NCBI GenBank assembly: GCA_015501595.1
Contig: JADNRX010000750.1
Location: 1-24,120 of the forward strand
DNA: 24,120 nt
DNA from: Hymenopellis radicata
Lineage: Eukaryota; Basidiomycota; Agaricomycetes; Agaricales; Physalacriaceae
Direction of reading: 5' to 3'
Part shown: piece by piece, positions 18,816 through 24,120 of the stretch
Position numbering within the stretch: position 1 is the first letter of the stretch
Layout of the letters: each line of letters starts with the position of its first letter
Made by a program: the position numbers and the translations under genes
The notes under the pieces: generated by a model
The model's database searches: none
Seen by the model: the letters and a program-made list of their open reading frames with translations, nothing else
What the model was told of the DNA's origin: nothing

Positions 18816-20141
18816 TCGTTCTTATGCTTGCAAATTCTCTTGACCCCAAGGGAGGTTATGTTTAAGGAACAAAGCCACCAGCCATATGGTTCTAGTAGTA
18901 AGTTCAAGCACTTCCCAAGGAACTGGATTCATCAGAACCAAACAGGGAACAATGCTGATCTCATTGAAAGAGAATCTGTGAGCAATGTGGCATCTCATTC
19001 CTTCACTTCCCTTCGAAATGACATCCGAGTCGCATACCGCGCGTCTCAGGGAACTACGCCGCGTCCCCCAGACGTGACCTCTGGGCATTCTCCGCCTAAT
19101 ATGTCGCGTCAATCCATGGGCTTCGAGGCGTGTGGAAGCTCTAATACCGGTAAAGACGTGGAAGAAATTGAAGTTATAATACGATATATGCGTCCGACAT
19201 ACCGGTATGCTATGCACAGAACACGGGAAGGAAACGTCGCAAGGCCTTTTCTGTAAAGCCGTCGCACTCTCATTCCCAGAAACGTCAGTATATTCTCTTA
19301 CTTCCATCACAGGAATATTAAAATTGCACCACACATTTCTAGCGTCGATTCAGAAACGATGGATCACTGACCTAGTTTAGGATGAATTCACATCCATCTC
19401 GACTGGACTCGGCGAGCGGAAAACGTTGACTTGTCCTTCCTACTGCTTGCTTCTGCTTTCGTCGACTAGCCCCCTTGTCGCGTACTGTTTTGAAATATCT
19501 TCAACACTAGTCTAATTTGGTCACTATTTGCATGTCTTTGATTGCAGATCGTACGCGGCAGGCCTTAGTAACAAATTAGCGCCTATATTCCTCGACCACT
19601 CCGCAAAATTTCTCTTCTAAATTCAGCTGATCTCCTCATCTATCACAGGCAACATCCAAGACGCGGAGAGCAAAGGGCATTTGGCTCCTACCCCGGCTGG
19701 ATCGAAGGGCACATGGTCGAGGACTCCAGCGGCAGGTCATTCGAAAGGATGTCTATCCGATCCTGCAGATTCAGTCTAGTATATGTGCGACCGAAGAGAT
19801 GGAGTTGGATGCTGCTGTAGTAAAATAAGTACTCAAATATTGATAACCGTTCAATCGGGAAAGCTTGTGTGGATGGACCATTGTCGGGGTAAGCACACAG
19901 CCTTACGAATCAAATCTTTCTGTGATTAGGATGCTGAAGCACAGAGACTCAGAGTGTCTCCAGAAGATGCATGCACAGTTTCTTGGATAATTAAGCGCTG
20001 CAGGCCGTGTACGCACGTGGGGCCACTCCGAATACATAGGACAGCTCGGAGCTCGGACCGGCTGCTAATCCACTATAATCGTCCTGATCGGGACCGTTGG
20101 GTCGTTTCACCACCACAACCATCGTCGAGCTGGCACGCACG
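18816..20141. other. Inverted-repeat spacer, left part: no recognisable gene
   Basis: At 18822-19334 both strands have overlapping frames (about 140 aa plus, 170 aa minus), but neither begins with a well-placed ATG, shows a domain, or has splice sites. Around 19650-19800 a plus frame reads coding-like (AFGSYPGWIEGHMVEDSSG) after an acceptor-like CTATCACAG at about 19640-19648, which may be a relic exon. The last 100 bp form the promoter of the secreted-protein gene. Confidence 0.4.
20074..20079 (+). promoter_or_regulatory. Weak TATA-like element of the secreted-protein gene
   Basis: TATAAT in CCACTATAATCG, about 63 bp upstream of the ATG at 20142. Position is right for a TATA box, the match is imperfect. 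Confidence 0.3.
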
Positions 20142-21012
20142 ATGTTGGACGCATGTTCGCCCATTTTTCTATTTTATTTCTCGCTTCTGTCGGCGCTCGT
20201 GGCTGCATTACCCGTCGTGCAAGACCAGGCAACATTCTCCAGTGATGACAACAGTAACCTGCTGGGCTGGACCGATCCACGCATCAATGGGGGCCGTTTA
20301 TTGGACGTGAGCACGTTGTATTTGACTGCCATGTCCACTGCTGACGACAACGACGACGGCGCAGTACACCTTTGAGGACATCGGCGAGCCGCTAAACGTC
20401 ATCATATCTGGGCAGTCAGATCCCTTCATTCTTACAGACACCGGCTTCCACTACTACGCCAAGTGCGTACACGTTCTGCTTTACGTTGTCCATCGTCCAA
20501 TCCTCGTCCAGATCCATAGGCTTCTCAGAAGAATGTCTCGGCCTCCACTATGGGAATATCCACGAGGCGGATCTCGGTGACGGCGATGGCCGCAAGGAGG
20601 AGGAGTTTCTCGCTCGTCAATACTACTTTCCAGTCTGGGGAACGTGTTGGGAGAGTCTTGCAGGTATGTCCCTTCATTTCGTGCTATTATATCCGCCTGA
20701 CGGAGGCTTCTAGGTGGCAATCACTTTCGGGCATGGAAGCAGGACGGCTCCGATGCCAACACGGGCGCTTGGTTCTTGGGAGTCTCGCGGGAGGAGAATT
20801 CCAGCAAGAACCACAAGATTGTTCCAAACGGCTACAACCTTGGCCGTGACTGGCTCGTTGAGCGTGCAACCGCCGGCAGCAGGTGGAAAGGCATGTGGTG
20901 GAAGGCCGATCTCACTTGGAGGGACGACCTACTCGACGCTGGTAACGAAGGCGTCAACCACGGAATCGAGCAAGATGGCCGTGTTGCTATCCTCACTGTT
21001 CGACGGTTGTGA
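20142..21012 (+). CDS. Small secreted protein of an uncharacterised basidiomycete family, 4 exons
   Basis: Exons: 20142-20306, 20365-20462, 20512-20663, 20714-21012; 237 aa. Start chosen at the ATG that begins a signal peptide: hydrophobic IFLFYFSLLSALVAALP at residues 8-24. Mature part: LLGWTDPRINGGRLLD, YTFEDIGEPLNVIISGQSDP, GFHYYAKSIGFSEECLGLHY, QYYFPVWGTCWESLAGGNHF, GAWFLGVSREE, KGMWWKADLTW, GVNHGIEQDGRVAILTVRRL. I recall closely similar, functionally unassigned extracellular proteins in many agaricomycetes. Two Cys (in EECLG and GTCWE) may form a disulfide, and there are many Trp. Introns (58, 49, 50 nt) have donors GTGAGC, GTGCGT and GTATGT; the last has a CTGAC branch point. The gene lies between the inverted APH copies. 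Coding structure is sure, function unknown. Confidence 0.88.
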
Positions 21013-21041
21013 ATTCCATTTTTATCTCATATAACTACAGC

Positions 21042-21091
21042 GTAAGTCGCCTCACAGCTTGCGTTTTATCTGTGTCTGACATTGTTTACAG
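21042..21091 (+). other. Candidate 3'-UTR intron of the secreted-protein gene
   Basis: Starts GTAAGTCGCC, has TGTCTGACA as branch region and ends TTGTTTACAG: a 50-nt consensus fungal intron 29 nt after the stop codon. Two further intron-like stretches follow: about 21134-21182 (GTATGTATC to ACGACTAG) and about 21193-21233 (GTACAT to GCTTTAG). They could be 3'-UTR introns or remnants of a once longer coding region. Confidence 0.5.
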
Positions 21092-21277
21092 GTGCCAGTG
21101 TAACGACCGATGGGACAGAACGCTTCAAACTATGTATGTATCTTTATAATTTATGTATACTCACGATCTTTGTAACGACTAGACTGGAACTGTACATTAT
21201 CCATCTACATATTTGCTTTATCATTGCTTTAGACACACCATGAACCTCGCAAGCAGGCCATACAGAAAGCCATCGGC

Positions 21278-21516
21278 GGTAAATGGCACTGTAACCGATT
21301 CCAATAATACGAACCTCTTCTAGACTTACACCTGACTTACACTGTTCGCCAAAGTTTTCCTATTGCTTGCAAGCTACCTAGCCACAATGTCGGACATTGG
21401 GGCTCAACGCTACAGTTTTACAAGAACAGTCCAAGTAGGAAGGCTAACGCGCCGATCCTCAAATATTCATTGGACCTTGTGCCGCTTCTACCTACCTACC
21501 TACCAGTAGTTTGGTA
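21278..21516 (+). repeat. Direct repeat, left copy, before the right APH gene
   Basis: Runs from GGTAAATGGCACTG to CAGTAGTTTGGTA. Blocks ATACGAACCTCTTC, GGACATTGGGGCTCA, AGTCCAAG-AGGAAGGCTAA and CAGTAGTTTGGTA recur in the same order at 23745-24001, with small indels between. A CTAC microsatellite lies near its right end (about 21488-21503). Confidence 0.8.
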
Positions 21517-21730
21517 CACTTACACTTCGCGTGCATCAGTTCGTGGATTTGACAGCTTAACACCGCCCGTAAGACCCCACAGCCACGTAGCCTATGAAGG
21601 AAAGAGGTAGTATTCCAAAATTTTCATGCTCATGATGTGAAAAGCTGGACCCACTGTCATTTTCCCACGCCCTTCTGCATCAACACTTCATGACACATTT
21701 ACTTAACTCTCGCTTCTCGCTTTACTCTAC

Positions 21731-21736
21731 TATAAA
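21731..21736 (+). promoter_or_regulatory. TATA box of the right APH gene
   Basis: TATAAA in CTCTACTATAAACGGA, 83 bp upstream of the ATG at 21814. The left copy has CTCTACTATCAACGG at the same place, so its TATA is altered by one base. This may make promoter strength differ between the copies. Confidence 0.5.
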
Positions 21737-21813
21737 CGGAATCTGAGCGGAACTTGCCAGCGGCGTTATAGTACGCTGAATACGGGAGACTGGCTTGTCG
21801 ATTGAATATTAGT

Positions 21814-23564
21814 ATGCCCTGCCGGATCGTCTTCGACTTGCTAGCAGGTCGAGTCTCGCCATCTCTGCGTCGTCCTGGCTCCTCACTGCATTCGTTATCC
21901 TTTTCCTTCTCGAGCTCCATCTCCACCCCGACGGCCCGTTCGCCGCCACGTCGCGCGTTCTCGGCCATGTCTCATAACGACCTTTTTGACAACACAACAA
22001 GGAGATGGATGTAAGTCTCAAACATTTTGTTCTATGGCGTATGTCCAATAACATGTTCAGCTACAACGATGCTCTTCGCCACGCGGAGCGCAGACGTGTT
22101 TTCAACGTCGATGGGCTATGTCGACTTGCAGCGCAGTCCGTTGGTCGGAGTCCTGATGATATCGTCAACTTTGCAAAGCTCGCCGAGGGCGGCGGAAACC
22201 GTATTTTTCTCATCGCCATGCGCGACGGCTTCCAGATGGTAGCGCGTATCCCGTACCCGATTGCGGTTCCCAAGTACCACGCAGTCGCTAGCGAAGTGGC
22301 CACTATGGCCTTCCTTCGTTCCTCTGGACTGCCTGTTCCCGAGATATACGGATACTCGCCTGTGCCGGACAACGCGGCGGAAACCGAGTTCATTTTTATG
22401 GAATCCGTCCCAGGCACCAAGTTAAGCAAGGTTTGGGCTGGGGAACAGGAAATCATTCAAATCTTGCGCCAAATTGTTCAACTCGAGTCGAAGATGATGT
22501 CGATTTCTTTCCCGGCTGGCGGAAGCCTGTACTATGCACAGGACCTGGAGAAATTGGGCGGGAGGCCGGGCATCCCGCTAGAGGATGAGCGTTTTTGCGT
22601 CGGTCCAGATGTAAGACTGCATCTGTGGTTTGGCAGGAGATCACAGCTCGACGTAGACCGGGGACCATGTACGCTGTTCTCTGCCTTTTTTATCACTCCC
22701 TTGAACCAACTGATAACTATAGACGAAAGCGTTGAAGCAGCGCTTGTAAGTGGAGCCCACAAGGAATTAGCTTATCTAGAGCAGTTCGGTCAACCGCTGT
22801 TGCCATTCCAGCGCATGAGGAGGGAAGCTTACCAGTACCAAGAGCAGTCGCCGTCCGACCACATCAAGAACGTAAACCGCTATCTACACATCGCGTTCGT
22901 CACTCGTCCCCAAGGACCCGCCCTCTGTCATTTCCGCATCCGCCATCCCGACCTCCAGCAGAGCAATATTATCGTTTCGAGGTCACACGACTCTACCTGG
23001 CAAGTCGTCGGCCTGCTCGACTGGCAATACGCCTCGATCCTGCCCCCATTTCTTTCTGCTGGCATACCCGAACGCCTCCAGAACTACGATGATCCTATCT
23101 CACAATCTATGACACGGCCTTCCCTACCGGAGAATTTCGAGGACTTGGACGAGACCGAGCAAAGCCGAGCGAAGAAACTCTACTATAACCGCTTCATCCA
23201 TTACCACTACGTCAAGAGCACGGAGGAGTGCAACGATCTCCATTACGCGGCCTTGACGGACCCTGTGGGCATGCTCCGCCGCCGCCTCTTCTACCACGCC
23301 AGTGACCCGTGGGAGGGCGAGACTCTCGCGCTGAAGGTTGATCTAATACAGGCCACGGAGAATTGGGAGACACTCACGGGGGGAGGCGCGCCGTGTCCGC
23401 TCGTTTTTGACGCCGAGGACGTACGCGAGACGATGAAGCTGGATGAAGTACAGAGAGGAGCGGACGAGGCTCTGGAAGGGTTGCGGAACGTGGTTGGCAG
23501 CTTCGGGCCGGAGGACTGGGTGTCCTCCAAGAACTATGAGGAGGCCATGACACGCAGCAACTGA
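21814..23564 (+). CDS. APH-fold kinase (Aim9-like), right copy, C-terminally truncated, 3 exons
   Basis: Exons: 21814-22010, 22061-22668, 22723-23564; 548 aa. A mitochondrial-type presequence occupies residues 1 to about 50 (SLRRPGSSLHSLSF, SPPRRAFSAM). Kinase motifs match the left copy: GNRIFLIAMRDGFQMVARIP, EFIFMESVPGTKL, catalytic HPDLQQSN and LLDWQ. Intron 2 (22669-22722, 54 nt, GTACGC to ACTATAG) is a multiple of three without a stop, so it can be read through. Splicing, as in the left copy, gives GPYESVEAALVSGAHKELAY and fits the family better. At 23555-23565 one base is missing relative to the left copy, so the frame stops at AAC TGA. A compensating extra base lies near 23623, and beyond it the ancestral end (WPLDDMDEEKYM) is still legible to 23668. 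About 40 tail residues are lost; the catalytic core remains. Confidence 0.82.
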
Positions 23565-23744
23565 TGAAGGAGCAGGTGTTGGCGGCGGCTGCGTTGGAAG
23601 GGGAAGAGGCTGAGATCGCGGTTGCACTGGCCCTTGGACGATATGGATGAAGAGAAATACATGTAAGGAATCAAGCTAGGTATTTTCGTGTTGTTATCTC
23701 AGTTTTACTCCGAGTGTTTGACTATGTCTTGTAGTTCTTCGATT

Positions 23745-24001
23745 GGTAAATGGTACTGCGCCGCCAGAGCACTCAGTTCCGTCCTTCTAACGATCATACG
23801 AACCTCTTCGAGACTTACGCTCTCCAGGTGGAGGCGCAGACCAGCGGGCTTACTTGACGATCAGACAAAACCAAAGAACATGAATTTACCCATTGCTGCA
23901 TGCTACCTAGTAAACACTATGGACAATGGACATTGGGGCTCATAAAGAATAGTCCAAGCAGGAAGGCTAACACGTCAAGCCTCAAACACAGTAGTTTGGT
24001 A
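23745..24001 (+). repeat. Direct repeat, right copy, after the right APH gene
   Basis: From GGTAAATGGTACTG to CAGTAGTTTGGTA, aligned block by block with 21278-21516. Together they bracket the right kinase copy. No matching element is seen beside the left copy. Confidence 0.8.
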
Positions 24002-24120
24002 TCGGACAAGCTGTGAATGTCCAGATGCCGGCGGAATGCAAAACTGCGGGGAGAAATGAAAAGGAAAGAATGTATATATGCGGAACGTCCACGCTGTGAA
24101 TCAGTCCTGCCATGCCGCAT
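24002..24120. other. Window end, no gene recognised
   Basis: A minus-strand frame open from the window edge (24120 to 23917) has no recognised domain and overlaps the repeat; it is not supported as a gene. Confidence 0.4.

Larger units (their letters stand above)
21546..23688 (+). repeat. Right arm of the large inverted duplication
   Basis: Counterpart of 16663-18815 in opposite orientation. Similarity runs from TTTGACAGCTTAA through the promoter (CCACGTAGCCTATGAAGGAA, CCCACGCCCTTCTGCATCAA) and the kinase gene to TACATGTAAGGAATCAAGCT just after the ancestral stop. Promoter-side indels exist near 21640-21780. Confidence 0.9.

Noticed and set aside
18822..19334. Overlapping frames on both strands, about 140 and 170 codons
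   Set aside because: No proper ATG start, no domain, no splice signals; mutual antisense overlap makes both doubtful.
21488..21503. CTAC microsatellite
   Set aside because: Only about four units; ordinary simple repeat.

Overview
The window looks like nuclear DNA of a filamentous basidiomycete, probably an agaricomycete. The protein-coding genes are cut by many 45-60 nt introns with GTATGT/GTAAGT-type donors, CTRAY-like branch points and AG acceptors. The recognisable proteins (Avl9, eIF3f, F-box proteins with a coiled-coil leader, a questin-oxidase-like enzyme, APH-fold kinases, a BTB-type tail) are typical of that group. No prokaryotic operon, insertion sequence, CRISPR array, rRNA or confident tRNA was seen. 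All names rest on motif recognition by eye; no search was run.

Layout. (1) 1-800, plus strand: 3' end of a probable BTB-domain protein gene. (2) About 850-7745, minus strand: three tandem direct repeats of about 2.2-2.4 kb, each carrying one F-box/LRR-like gene. Copies 2 and 3 are intact and copy 1 is frameshifted. All three share an overlooked 58-nt terminal intron that hides the apparent stop codon and adds a conserved 41-residue tail. (3) 7746-8410: no firm gene, but several splice-like signals on the minus strand. (4) 8411-12648, minus strand: AVL9 (12 exons, including one GC-AG intron) and, about 118 bp upstream, eIF3f (5 exons, with a one-base frameshift in exon 4). (5) 12768-14205: a degenerate tandem array, about 200 bp period, in which each unit has a hairpin followed by a T-run. 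(6) 14446-16121, minus strand: a 5-exon questin-oxidase-like (DUF4243) gene with a TATA box.

(7) 16663-23688: a large inverted duplication. Each arm (about 2.15 kb) carries a 3-exon APH-family kinase gene with a mitochondrial-type presequence. The left copy (minus) is intact at 588 aa; the right copy (plus) is cut short by a frameshift near its C-terminus. The 2.7 kb spacer holds a 4-exon gene for a small secreted protein (20142-21012) with candidate 3'-UTR introns. The right kinase copy is also bracketed by degenerate direct repeats of about 240-260 bp (21278-21516 and 23745-24001).

The genes do not form one pathway. Conserved housekeeping genes (AVL9, eIF3f) sit between two lineage-specific, duplication-prone blocks (F-box array and APH inverted repeat).
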